64,000 nucleotides of DNA from Paludibacter sp. UBA6032 (GCA_002427885.1 DIZI01000030.1:41580-105579); one strand, 5' to 3'; positions 44,418 through 52,561 are shown, counted from the first letter of the stretch. Program-made: numbers and translations. The notes: a model not told the origin generated them from the letters alone.

Positions 44418-45113
44418 TCAGGGTTTAAACTCCACCGGAATCAGATACTCGCATTCCGTCTTTTTCCCCTCACAGATAGCCGGATACCACACATCAATGA
44501 GTTTTACCACCCGCAACGCTTCCTCATTCAACAATTCGGACACTTTCGAATTCAAACGATAACCCATTATTACACCCGTCCGGTCAATATGAACCGAAAC
44601 CACCACCACACCTTCTTTGTGAGCTTTCTTTGCCTCCACGGGATATTGCAGATTATGACTGATAATAAAATTCAAATCGCCGTACAAGGGGAAAGGGGGT
44701 GATGATACTCCCTTTTTCATCCAACCCTCGGCCGTCTTTACCCGCAGAATGGTTGAATCGCCCGTCTTCCATTTATATTCCACCAGGCTATCCCGGTCGA
44801 AATTAAATTGCCGAAGCAAGTCACCCGTTTCGCTGTAAAACTTCCACACACCCGTGCGGTTATTGTTGGCGTAATTTCCCGCTATTAAAACATTCTTTTT
44901 TCCTCCAATCAATTCGTAGGTTCCCTGTTTGATTACGTTTCCCGGTTTTTTCACCGTGTAACTCTCCGTCAAATGATTTTTCCGGTCATTGACTGTTACT
45001 TTTTTCAGGTTATCCTGTCCGTAACTGACGGCTATCGAAAAAAGGAATATACTCAGGATTAAAATTCTCGTTGAAGCAAATTGAAAGCGGTCTTTTTTAC
45101 TGAATAATTGCAT
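44418..45113 (-). CDS. TonB C-terminal-domain (energy transducer-like) protein
   Basis: 231 residues. N-terminal hydrophobic anchor or signal (ILILSIFLFSIAVSYG), a middle region with MORN-like KQGTYELIGGKKNVLIAGNY and TGVWKFYSETGDLLRQF, and a C-terminal TonB-like domain (GVVVVSVHIDRTGVI; LNEEALRVVKLIDVWYPA). In this family the domain may energise receptors or act as an orphan. It lies 21 bp after the RAYT gene. Confidence 0.82.
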   Translation of the reverse strand: MQLFSKKDRFQFASTRILILSIFLFSIAVSYGQDNLKKVTVNDRKNHLTESYTVKKPGNVIKQGTYELIGGKKNVLIAGNYANNNRTGVWKFYSETGDLLRQFNFDRDSLVEYKWKTGDSTILRVKTAEGWMKKGVSSPPFPLYGDLNFIISHNLQYPVEAKKAHKEGVVVVSVHIDRTGVIMGYRLNSKVSELLNEEALRVVKLIDVWYPAICEGKKTECEYLIPVEFKP

Positions 45114-45134
45114 GGGTCCTTTTTATGTTGATGA

Positions 45135-45683
45135 TTAAATATTGAATTTATCTTTATTCCAATGAGCAGGATTGGTCACAATATAGTTCGAAATTCTGAT
45201 AAACTCTTCTTCACTACGGATAATATGATCATGAAAACGCTCCTGCCAATCAAACTCCGGCATTAAAATCTGTGCAAACCTTGTAACAGCTCCTTTAAAT
45301 CCACCCACTATCGATGCAAGATTTTTAGATTGCGGTCCGAAAGCATTTTGTGGTTTTTGGGTCAGATCACCATCGAACGGAGATTTATCTTTATTATATT
45401 CATTTTCGCCAATGACGATAATTGCATGAAAATGATTTGGCATTACCTGATACACATCCATTGTCAGGTTCATATCCGGCCGCAACTCAAATGATTTCAA
45501 CCATTCCTCTTCCACCTTTTTCCCTGTTTCAGAGAAATGCATTTCGGCATTTATAATTTCACCAAAATAATGCTGCCTGTTTTTTGTGCAAATGGTAATA
45601 AAATAAGCAGCTGCGTCTCTATAATTCCACCAACTGGCTCTCGCCGATGGAATACGGTATTTTCCCTGAAATTTCTTTGCCAT
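45135..45683 (-). mobile_element. REP-associated tyrosine transposase (RAYT, Y1_Tnp superfamily)
   Basis: 182-residue single-strand transposase of the HUH class. MPNHFHAIIVI carries the HUH motif (HFH). Downstream, SNYIVTNPAHW carries the tyrosine of the family Y-I-x-x-NP-x-x-W end. The N-terminus (YFITICTKNRQHYFG) is the usual YxVTxrt strand. RAYTs are single-copy domesticated transposases thought to mobilise REP palindromes; here a REP array starts 43 bp upstream of its start codon. The gene appears intact. Confidence 0.9.
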
Positions 45684-45725
45684 GATTTTTAAAATTAATT
45701 ATTTTCCAAAACCAGATAATTCCCG

Positions 45726-45908
45726 GTAGAGACGCATTGCAATGCGTCTCTACTCTACAATAATCATCATTTATATCACAGACGCATTGCAATGCGTCTC
45801 TACAATAATGCGTTTCTACAATAATGCGTCTCTACATAAATGCGCCTCTACAACCATCATCGTTTATATCACAGACGCATTGCAATGCGTCTCTACAATA
45901 ATACGTTT
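45726..45908. repeat. REP array (AGACGCATTGCAATGCGTCT family)
   Basis: Full palindromes AGACGCATTGCAATGCGTCT with flanking GTAG/CTAC at 45726-45753, 45780-45803 and 45873-45896. In between are single half-sites (AATGCGTTTCTAC, AATGCGTCTCTAC, AATGCGCCTCTAC). Short AT spacers AATCATCATTTATATCACA are themselves repeated. Adjacent to the RAYT gene. Confidence 0.92.
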
Positions 45909-46061
45909 CTATTGTTCTCTTAATTCATTTAATGCCAGATTTATTTCGTCCAGGGTTTGTTCAAATTCTTCGCGCAAATCCTCGTTGATAATTGATTCCA
46001 TTTCATGCGAAATCAGCTGTCTGGCGGATAGCAGCGCATTTTCTATTAGCTCCGTATTCAT
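45909..46061 (-). CDS. Small acidic helical protein (50 aa)
   Basis: ATG preceded by AAGGGG at suitable spacing, then 50 codons to TAG with a composition typical of a real protein: MNTELIENALLSARQLISHE, then two amphipathic Glu/Leu helices ending ELREQ. It lies between two REP blocks and upstream of the RAYT gene. Function unknown; possibly a RAYT-linked accessory or a gene remnant. Confidence 0.5.
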   Translation of the reverse strand: MNTELIENALLSARQLISHEMESIINEDLREEFEQTLDEINLALNELREQ

Positions 46062-46190
46062 AAAATTACCCCTTAAATATTAGTATATAGTTTATTTTTA
46101 TTTTCAATACTATCAAAACGTTTTAAATCTTTAAATGTTTTATCCGGACAGGCCGGCTGCGATAAATATTTCTATTCCCGCAATCACCGT

Positions 46191-46236
46191 ACAGACGCAT
46201 TGTTCCGTAGAGACGCATTGCAATGCGTCTCTACGG
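46191..46236. repeat. REP palindromes flanking the lipoprotein gene
   Basis: Half-site CAGACGCATTG at 46192-46202, then a full palindrome 46205-46236 extended by CC/GG at its ends. It ends two bases before the stop codon of the next gene. Confidence 0.9.
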
Positions 46237-46237
46237 A

Positions 46238-47488
46238 TTAATGCTGAAATTTAGTCAAATCATCCACCCAACTATATTCATATTCGTTCCCGAGAATATC
46301 AATAAACGCGAAATTGCATTGCGAAACATCCGAAAGTTTGATTTTAGTACCAATGGTTTCGTTGTAGTAATCGTAATTTTCGCCTGCCGAAAACGTTCCA
46401 TACAAATGATGCCCTTCATATAACTGTGTTCCGTTAGTGCCCCCTATTTGAGTCCGGATATAACCCTGAATCAAATTACGTGGATTGGCCGTAGTGCCAT
46501 CCGGAAAAACAAATTCGTAGGAAATTGTTGTAATATAGCCATTTTTATCGGTATGAATCGTCGGCTGAATGATCATCAGATTATTTTGCATATTGATAAC
46601 CGAAAAGTTGAACGTGTAAAGTTGATCCTTGTTCAATTGGAATGAATACACCCCATCAGCAAAGGGACGGGAAGGATATTGTCCCAAACCGCCGGGCTGA
46701 TCCATACGCGAAAACATAACTATAAATTCATCCTGTGCCTGCGTACTCCACGAAGTCTGAATATCGGTATAAGGTGCACCGGCAGGTCCGCTGAACGCAG
46801 ACGTAAAGTTCTTGTCAAACATTTTTATAGCGCCGGCAATACGCAGGGCTGTGTTAACCACAAAACTTTCCCGGGGAAGCATTTGAACAGCCTTTGTATC
46901 GGTCCCAAAAGTACCTGCACGCATATTGATAACCGAATTGATCCGAATCTGATCTCCGTTAATAATGTCGGGCGACCCATCGTTATCCATATCAATGTTT
47001 TTGGCCAATGTCTGATAATAAACACCCACATTATTCAGAAACTCAAGTTCCTGAGTCGTTAACTGAATGGTTGTGCCAATCGGGTCATTGGCCGGAATCA
47101 CCCGGGTACCTTCCAGGGTCAGCGTCGACAAATCAATACTTTTAGCACCTCCCATATTCACCAGCGGTAATACATTGATTCCACCGGTAAATAAGTTGCC
47201 GATAAAGCGGTTATCCGCATCCAGAAACACCAGACACGAAGCACTGCCTTCGGGAGCCTGCGTAGTAAACGAACCGTTGGTGATATTGGTCAATGTATAT
47301 GTGTTGCCATAAAAAACAAGCACTTTGGCGGCATCGGCCAGTGTGGGAACGGTTGATTTTACTTTTTGACCATTCACTTTGGACGGAACCGAAAGCTGAC
47401 CTTTGATAGCAATCATTTTCTGACTCTCGAATAAACCGCAACTTGTGAAAAGCAAACTAAGGGCGAGCAATTTAATAACTGTTTTCAT
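46238..47488 (-). CDS. Hypothetical surface lipoprotein
   Basis: 416 residues from the ATG at 47488. Lipobox LLFTSC followed by GLFES. The mature protein begins with a carboxypeptidase-regulatory-like strand (AIKGQLSVPSKVNGQ; ITNGSFTTQAPEGSASCLVFLD), then a long beta-rich region (FVFPDGTTANPRNLIQGYI). No family recognised. A REP palindrome abuts its stop codon. Confidence 0.75.
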   Translation of the reverse strand: MKTVIKLLALSLLFTSCGLFESQKMIAIKGQLSVPSKVNGQKVKSTVPTLADAAKVLVFYGNTYTLTNITNGSFTTQAPEGSASCLVFLDADNRFIGNLFTGGINVLPLVNMGGAKSIDLSTLTLEGTRVIPANDPIGTTIQLTTQELEFLNNVGVYYQTLAKNIDMDNDGSPDIINGDQIRINSVINMRAGTFGTDTKAVQMLPRESFVVNTALRIAGAIKMFDKNFTSAFSGPAGAPYTDIQTSWSTQAQDEFIVMFSRMDQPGGLGQYPSRPFADGVYSFQLNKDQLYTFNFSVINMQNNLMIIQPTIHTDKNGYITTISYEFVFPDGTTANPRNLIQGYIRTQIGGTNGTQLYEGHHLYGTFSAGENYDYYNETIGTKIKLSDVSQCNFAFIDILGNEYEYSWVDDLTKFQH

Positions 47489-47545
47489 GATAGTGAATTT
47501 TATGTGAAACAAATTCTGTTTATATCCATCTGAAATTTAATACGG

Positions 47546-47566
47546 GCAAGTGACGGCTTCACTTGC
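47546..47566. repeat. Palindrome GCAAGTGACGGCTTCACTTGC over a stop codon
   Basis: 8-bp stem GCAAGTGA / TCACTTGC. The TGA of the esterase-TPR gene (47559-47561) lies inside the right stem. Core AGTGACGGCTTCACT is shared with the array at 48811-49013. Confidence 0.75.
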
Positions 47567-48773
47567 TGTTTTCCTTTAATAATCTGTCGAGCTTCTCTTT
47601 TGTTTCAGGAATTGCTTTAAGCGACAAGGTTTTTTTAAAACTTTCTATGGCTTTTAATTTATCCCCTTTTGCCAGATACAAATCTCCCAACCCATCATAG
47701 CAATTAGCCGTTTCGGGATAGTTCGTAATATTTAATTTGAATAGTGCTTCTGCTTTATCAAATTGTTTTTGGCTTAACATATAGTATCCAAGACCATTAA
47801 CCTGACTTTCATCCGGTTTAATGAGATAGCCAATTTGTTCAGAAATAGTATGATAGTGAGTTACAAATAAAGAATCCAATTTAAAATTGGGATCGTTTAA
47901 TTCACTATTATAAATTTTAAGTTTGTAATAATCAAAAATAAAACGGAGGGCATCATACTCCCCGATCAACCGCACAGAACTGTGATCGTCATTTTCATAA
48001 AATTTATGTTGGAAACGCAATTGATTTTTTTTGTTATTGGAAACAGTTCTAATGAATTCCAGGTTACTACGAATAAGTTCAGTACCCTCGGTAGTATCTT
48101 TTTGAACTTGCAGGGTATCCATACCTTTTTCCATTCGGTTTGCCAGGGCCATATATAAGGTTTTCCCTTTATAATTCTGATTGGCTAAAGTTGTTTTTGC
48201 CTCTTTTACAATTTTCTGATTGTTCCACCACAAAGCCCCATCAAGAGAAACATAGGCATCGAATAAATTTGGATGATGTATCAGGGTGTTCACAACAGTC
48301 AGGCCGCCAACTGAGTGACCAATAAAGATCTTATAGGGAGCTGTCGGGTAATTTGATTCGATGGTTGGCATCAATTCCTTTTCCACATAGAGCATAAATT
48401 TTTCACCATTGCCAACGATACCGGGAGTTTCTTTATCAGTACCAAATGTCAGATCCGTCATTCGGGCAGGATGTAAAATCCCGACTACGATCATTGGTGG
48501 ACAAAGACCCGCGTTACTCATGAATTCGGTTATACTAACGATCGTATTAAAATTTGCATCTCCGTCTAATAAATAAATGACCGGGTATGGCCCTTTTGCG
48601 CTAGTATCATTACCTTCCTTACTGTAAGGAATATGAATCCAGACTTTACGCTGTTCGCCTAATATTGTTGATGCCGAACTTTTTTCAAATCCAATGCTAA
48701 AAGGGTTGTTTTCCTGTGCTTTGGCAGAAAAAGAAAAAAGGATCAGAGCGAAATAAAAAATATATAGTTTCAT
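47559..48773 (-). CDS. Esterase-family hydrolase with C-terminal TPR repeats
   Basis: 404 residues: signal peptide (FYFALILFSFSAKAQ), an esterase-D-type alpha/beta hydrolase domain to about 285 (YPVIYLLDGDANFNTI; nucleophile in FIGHSVGGLTVV; His in YENDDHSSVR), then TPR-like helices (LGYYMLSQKQFDKAEALFKL; YDGLGDLYLAKGDKLKAIESF). Bacteroidota have many such secreted esterases; substrate unknown. The last codons and stop come from a REP-like palindrome. Confidence 0.87.
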   Translation of the reverse strand: MKLYIFYFALILFSFSAKAQENNPFSIGFEKSSASTILGEQRKVWIHIPYSKEGNDTSAKGPYPVIYLLDGDANFNTIVSITEFMSNAGLCPPMIVVGILHPARMTDLTFGTDKETPGIVGNGEKFMLYVEKELMPTIESNYPTAPYKIFIGHSVGGLTVVNTLIHHPNLFDAYVSLDGALWWNNQKIVKEAKTTLANQNYKGKTLYMALANRMEKGMDTLQVQKDTTEGTELIRSNLEFIRTVSNNKKNQLRFQHKFYENDDHSSVRLIGEYDALRFIFDYYKLKIYNSELNDPNFKLDSLFVTHYHTISEQIGYLIKPDESQVNGLGYYMLSQKQFDKAEALFKLNITNYPETANCYDGLGDLYLAKGDKLKAIESFKKTLSLKAIPETKEKLDRLLKENSK

Positions 48774-48810
48774 AGAATATTAAAAAAATTGATTTAATCT
48801 TTTATCTGAA

Positions 48811-49013
48811 GCCTTCACTACGAATTCGCAACAGTTTGTTTCCTGCCCGCCCGCAAGTGACGGCTTCACTAAGTATTCGCAACAGTTTGTTTCCCGAGCC
48901 CAAGTGACGGCTTCACTAAGTATTTGCAACAGTTTGTTTCCTGCACAAATACAGGATTAGAGCTAAATTAGTGAAGCCGTCACTTTATCCCGCCTGTTAG
49001 TGAAGCCGTCCCT
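48811..49013. repeat. Tandem repeat array with AGTGACGGCTTCACT core
   Basis: Three direct units of about 45 bp (from about 48811, 48855 and 48901) sharing GACGGCTTCACTAAGTATT and CGCAACAGTTTGTTTCC. Two inverted short copies follow (AGTGAAGCCGTCACT at 48970, AGTGAAGCCGTCCCT near 48999). The 48774-49140 interval has no gene. Confidence 0.85.
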
Positions 49014-49111
49014 TTGTGCTAACCTCTCTATAAATATACAAATGTAGTTATTTGTATCCATATCCAAACCTGACTCTGCTAATAAGTATATACGTGAGCG
49101 CAGGTCTACGA

Positions 49112-49133
49112 AACATATCCGCCGGGATAAGGG
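49112..49133. repeat. Spacer motif ACATATCCGCCGGGATAAGG
   Basis: Motif just downstream of the Yip1 gene. Related copies lie at 56559-56579 (ACATATCCGCTAGGACAGGA) and 57955-57974 (ATAACCGCTAGGACGGGTCA), each just beyond the 3' end of a leftward gene or in the adjoining spacer. Confidence 0.6.
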
Positions 49134-49140
49134 AGTAAAT

Positions 49141-49794
49141 TCAGAATGCCTGAAATAAATATATAATGATTAAGATTGGGCCTCCAATAATTAGTATGGG
49201 CAATATTAAATTTAATACAGATTTCCATATGGATAGTTTCTGAACTTCAGAAACTCCGATAATTGTCAGAACTATTGTCCAAACGTTTAATATCAGGCTT
49301 AAAGCACCGAAGCCATAAAGGAACATGGTGTCCGCCCAATCGCTATATTCTAAAGTAACATCGGATTGAAAGAGTGCATTTCCATAAGCTACAATTTGCA
49401 GGGCCAGAAGAACTAAAACTAAAATCACAGGTATCTTTGCATACGACATGATTCTCAATATTGATTCCGTATCACCTTCACCATGCAGCAAACCACCGGT
49501 CCAACTAACTAATGCAGCATAGATATAAAAAGAAAGCCAGCCCAAAAGAGCACCAGCTGCAATGCAGATAAAAATCACTCCCCATAATGGCATAGTATCA
49601 CCAAAATTCTTTGTTATGGCTCTATCAAATACATTTAATATACCGGCAAGTACAAGCAAGATGGTTACATACTCACCATACTCCTTATCATTAATATATT
49701 TGAATACCAACCGGGGTGAAGTCCATATCCTGAAAAATATTTCTTTATCCGTAAAATAGATTTCGTCTTTTACTTCGTCAAATGATTCTTCCAT
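49141..49794 (-). CDS. Yip1-domain membrane protein
   Basis: 217 residues with about five transmembrane segments (VTILLVLAGILNVFD; IFICIAAGALLGWLSFYIYAAL; IPVILVLVLLALQIVAYG; LYGFGALSLILNVWTIVLTIIGV; LILPILIIGGPILIIIYLF). The soluble start FFRIWTSPRLVFKYI is typical of bacterial Yip1-like proteins. Function unknown. Monocistronic in the accessory array. Confidence 0.82.
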   Translation of the reverse strand: MEESFDEVKDEIYFTDKEIFFRIWTSPRLVFKYINDKEYGEYVTILLVLAGILNVFDRAITKNFGDTMPLWGVIFICIAAGALLGWLSFYIYAALVSWTGGLLHGEGDTESILRIMSYAKIPVILVLVLLALQIVAYGNALFQSDVTLEYSDWADTMFLYGFGALSLILNVWTIVLTIIGVSEVQKLSIWKSVLNLILPILIIGGPILIIIYLFQAF

Positions 49795-49919
49795 ATTTCA
49801 GTCCGTTTCTTTTTAAATTTCTATTGGTGAAAATAAGCACTTATGTACATTTCTGTGATATCTGATTTACTTTATATTAGTAAGCTCTTGGTTCTTCAAT
49901 TTATTAAGGTTTGCTTTTT

Positions 49920-50032
49920 CTAATAATAAAAATACAGAAATTTCATTTGTCCGTTTAAAAACGGTTAACCAATTACTCCTCTCTCCCGATATCCCCGATA
50001 GCCCCGATAGCCCCGATAGCTATCGGGGGGGG
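49920..50032. repeat. Spacer: 74-bp direct repeat (copy 1) and REP run
   Basis: 49920-49993 is nearly identical (2 mismatches in 74) to 52481-52554. It continues into CCCCGATAG units repeated in tandem and a full CCCGATAGCTATCGGG followed by a G run. Confidence 0.88.
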
Positions 50033-50082
50033 GGAGCAAACGAAGGGTAGATTGAGGGTTTGCAGCCTGTGACGGGTTTCGT

Positions 50083-50538
50083 TTATCTCCATTTTGGTTC
50101 AACAGGAAGTCTTTCACCGTCGGCTGTAGTATGTTCCTCCAAAGAATTTTCTTTCGACTGAATAACCATATAAATCATAGTTTCTTCTGCTGAATTACAT
50201 ATTCCACGTTTTCCCTGTGGAGCGACTCTTATTACACTTCCTTCTTTAATGCTAAAACAGTCTTCATCTACCTGAAAGAACCCGAAACCTTTTAAAATGA
50301 TATACGTTTCTTCGTTTTTCCGGTGTATATGAAAATAGGGTTGTTCTGTTTTTGGAGGAAGTGAGTTAAATGATATTTCCGTGCCGGTTGCTTTAGTCAT
50401 ATCTTTTAAAAAGACTTTTCCTTCAATAAGTTTCTTATTTACCGGGTGAATTAAAGAGTAATCCATTAAGTCATCTAATTCTCCCATGTTTACAGCACTA
50501 TAGTTCGTGTTCTCCGATAGTTTTTCAATTTGTTTCAT
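50083..50538 (-). CDS. Cupin-domain protein
   Basis: 151 residues with cupin motifs PYFHIHRKNEETYIILKGFG and EGSVIRVAPQGKRGI. Single conserved beta-barrel; metal ligands HIH...E are visible. Substrate unknown. Flanked by repeat-bearing spacers in the accessory array. Confidence 0.87.
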   Translation of the reverse strand: MKQIEKLSENTNYSAVNMGELDDLMDYSLIHPVNKKLIEGKVFLKDMTKATGTEISFNSLPPKTEQPYFHIHRKNEETYIILKGFGFFQVDEDCFSIKEGSVIRVAPQGKRGICNSAEETMIYMVIQSKENSLEEHTTADGERLPVEPKWR

Positions 50539-50921
50539 GCCCTTATGAGTTGTGATTTATTTTATGTTAGTAATTCAGTTTTATCAGCTGTTTTTCTACA
50601 GGCAGAGATTTGTCAGTTTTATAAATGGATTCCCTGTTTCAACGGAAACAAGGCTCTGCTTTGTATTATTTATCTTTCATTCATTTTTTCTTTCATGTGG
50701 AAAGCTCAGCTTTCCTTTTAGCTTGACGGCTATGGGCACAGACTACGCCTAACATTTACACACTACGCCTAACGGAGGAAGCTACACGCAGGCCGGGAGT
50801 TTTCCGAAAAATTGTCCACGATAAGTTGCCTTTTAAAATTCAAATTTCCTGTCAACGAGCCACCAAAACCCGGCTTGCGGGGAGCTGATGTTACAGGCAG
50901 TGTTCTTTGTCTGACTGTTAA
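50539..50921. other. Spacer with attC-like element
   Basis: 383 bp without a gene. Contains a palindrome GGAAAGCTCAGCTTTCC (50699-50715), a repeated ACTACGCCTAAC (50742-50753 and 50762-50773) and the attC-like stem described separately. Confidence 0.5.
50767..50898. repeat. attC-like imperfect inverted repeat
   Basis: Begins GCCTAAC (50767-50773) and ends GTTACAGGC (50890-50898). The arms pair through AAGCT-CGCA-CCGGG-TTTT on the left and the inverse AAAACCCGG-TGCGG-AGCTG on the right, with a few extra bases as in integron attC sites. A related short end (GCCTGTAAC, 51749-51757, next to TCTAACATT) lies on the far side of the alpha/beta hydrolase gene. Confidence 0.6.
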
Positions 50922-51689
50922 TCAATTGAATAAAAAGTCTTCTACAAGTTTTAAATACCTTTCTGTTTCTTCATAAACTGGCGCGTGTCCTGAAAATTGC
51001 ATTTCATTAAACGTTGCATTGGGGATTAACGAGGCGATTTCTTGTCCGTCTTTCGGAGGATTTAAACCGTCATACTTTCCGCTTATTACAAGTGTTGGGG
51101 CTGTTATGCTTGGTAAATCTTTCCTGAAATCAAAGTTTGTCATGGCTTTATTGGCAGCCGCGAATTGTTCTGGTGTTAAATCTGTTTCAAAAACATCAAG
51201 GTGGTGTTGCATTATCTCTGTGTTGTAAACGAGAAATTTGAGTAAAGTCAAAATAGTTTCGTGAAAATTTTTCCCCTTAATCTCTTCTGCATGTTCGCTG
51301 AACAATATTTGCACAGATGAAGTAAGTCCATTTGATTTTGGAACAGTTAATATCAGCTTTTCAATCCTTTGAGGTGCAGCAATGGCAACACCTTGTGCAA
51401 TATAGCTTCCCATTGAAACACCAAGCAAATACGTTTTTTCAATATTGTAAAAATCCATAATACCCAACACGTCATTTATGTGGTCTTGCAAAGTGTATTC
51501 CGTTGGTTTTTCGCTTTGTCCGTGTCCTCGAATGTCAAACGTAATTGTTTTGAAATGTTTAGAAAGAGGATTTGTGATGATGTCTAATTGCTTGTAGTTA
51601 CCACCTAAAACGTGAATTAGCAGCAATGGTTTTCCGTTTCCCTTTGTTTTTATGTTTAAATCAATACCGTTTATTTTTGTCAATGCCAT
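50922..51689 (-). CDS. Alpha/beta hydrolase
   Basis: 255 residues, cytoplasmic. Oxyanion region LLLIHVLGGN, nucleophile in LLGVSMGSYIAQG, acid in SGKYDGLNPP, His in FSGHAPVYEETERY. The oxyanion HG motif reads HV, slightly unusual. Resembles 3-oxoadipate-enol-lactonase-like hydrolases. It is bracketed by an attC-like stem and a matching half-end, so it may be a mobile single-gene cassette. Confidence 0.9.
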   Translation of the reverse strand: MALTKINGIDLNIKTKGNGKPLLLIHVLGGNYKQLDIITNPLSKHFKTITFDIRGHGQSEKPTEYTLQDHINDVLGIMDFYNIEKTYLLGVSMGSYIAQGVAIAAPQRIEKLILTVPKSNGLTSSVQILFSEHAEEIKGKNFHETILTLLKFLVYNTEIMQHHLDVFETDLTPEQFAAANKAMTNFDFRKDLPSITAPTLVISGKYDGLNPPKDGQEIASLIPNATFNEMQFSGHAPVYEETERYLKLVEDFLFN

Positions 51690-51807
51690 TTTGTAAATAT
51701 ATTAATATTTGACTTTGCAAGTGCCTTGTTGTGCGGTCGTCTAACATTGCCTGTAACAGGGAAATAACCCTCTTATTTATACTTATAATATCATATCCGA
51801 AACGACA

Positions 51808-51990
51808 GCTATGCGTCTCTATCCTGCGCATATATTTATCATTTACCCCTATTCAGACGCATTGCTATGCGTCTCTATCCTGCGCATATATTTATTATTT
51901 ACCCCTATTTGTACAGACGCATGGCAATGCGTCTGTATCATGCGCGCATCAATGCGCTATCATGCATGCATCAATGCAATGCATCAATAT
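51808..51990. repeat. Second REP array (degenerate AGACGCATTGCAATGCGTCT family)
   Basis: ATGCGTCTCTATCCTGCGCA and its continuation ATATATTTATCATTTACCCC occur twice as a 56-bp tandem. Palindromes CAGACGCATTGCTATGCGTCT and CAGACGCATGGCAATGCGTCT occur, then degenerate ATGCATGCATCAATGCAATG copies. Together with 51690-51807 there is no gene. Confidence 0.85.
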
Positions 51991-51992
51991 TA

Positions 51993-52175
51993 TTAAATTT
52001 CCCTTATCCCCAATTCCTTCAAATATTCAAACGTACTATCATAATATTCCGCCTTGCGGGTATGATCTTCCGCATTGCCTTCAGGTACTACTATCACCAT
52101 TCCCTGACAGGCACGGGTCCTCTCCCCATAACTATCGGCAAGAAACTTCGCCAAACAATCCACACTACTCTTTGT
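51993..52175 (-). pseudogene. Gene remnant in frame with and downstream of DUF5808
   Basis: Open frame of 60 codons without an ATG at its beginning, directly after and in the same frame as the TGA of the DUF5808 gene, ending at TAA 51993-51995. The translation (CLAKFLADSYGERTRACQG; MVIVVPEGNAEDHTRKAEYY; STFEYLKELGIREI) looks like a genuine soluble C-terminus. Either the tail of a lost gene or, less likely, a read-through extension. Family not recognised. Confidence 0.5.
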
Positions 52176-52397
52176 TCAATGATGAAAAATTAGAAAAAAC
52201 CCGATAAACAGAATAGCCATTACTATAATCATTATAGCAAATGATAAGACAGCTTTTGGATTCCCGAAATTTAATCTGTAACCATTACCGGGACTTGCTT
52301 TTGGAACCAGAAAACTCGGGTCGTTTTTATTTGAATAGGTTCCTCCATTCCAATAAGTAAGTTTATCGCTAATTAAATCTATCAGGTTTTTTTTCAT
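52176..52397 (-). CDS. Small membrane protein, DUF5808-like
   Basis: 73 residues from the ATG at 52397 (an in-frame ATG at 52421 is also possible). YSNKNDPSFLVPKASPGNGY followed by RLNFGNP matches the DUF5808 pattern (N-x-DP-x-hFVPK ... G-x-x-LNFG-x-P), then one strong transmembrane helix (VLSFAIMIIVMAILFIGFFLIF). Function unknown. Confidence 0.72.
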   Translation of the reverse strand: MKKNLIDLISDKLTYWNGGTYSNKNDPSFLVPKASPGNGYRLNFGNPKAVLSFAIMIIVMAILFIGFFLIFHH

Positions 52398-52480
52398 AGC
52401 ATTTTTTCTTATGGTTGTCAATTAAACAGGTATTTTCTTCTATCCCTCGTTTGCAACGAGGGGTTCAGGGTTTGTTGTTT

Positions 52481-52561
52481 CTAACAATAAAAATACAGAA
52501 ATTTCATTTGTCCGTTTAAAAACGATTAACCAATTACTCCTCTCTCCCGATATCTATCGGG
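52481..52561. repeat. Spacer: 74-bp direct repeat (copy 2) and REP palindrome
   Basis: Near-identical to 49920-49993, ending in CCCGATATCTATCGGG (52546-52561) and followed, as in copy 1, by GAGCAAACGA. Confidence 0.9.

Noticed and set aside
45726..45908. CRISPR-like array at the REP cluster
   Set aside because: The repeats are self-palindromic, unevenly spaced, and the intervening DNA is itself repeated.
45742..46083. Rightward 113-codon open frame across the REP array
   Set aside because: It is made of translated REP palindromes and the antisense of the 50-aa gene; repetitive and without motif.
50767..50898. Proven integron
   Set aside because: No integron integrase or attI is present; only an attC-like stem can be claimed.
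51731..52207. Rightward open frames up to 158 codons
   Set aside because: They translate the second REP array and the antisense of a gene remnant; no motif or plausible start context.
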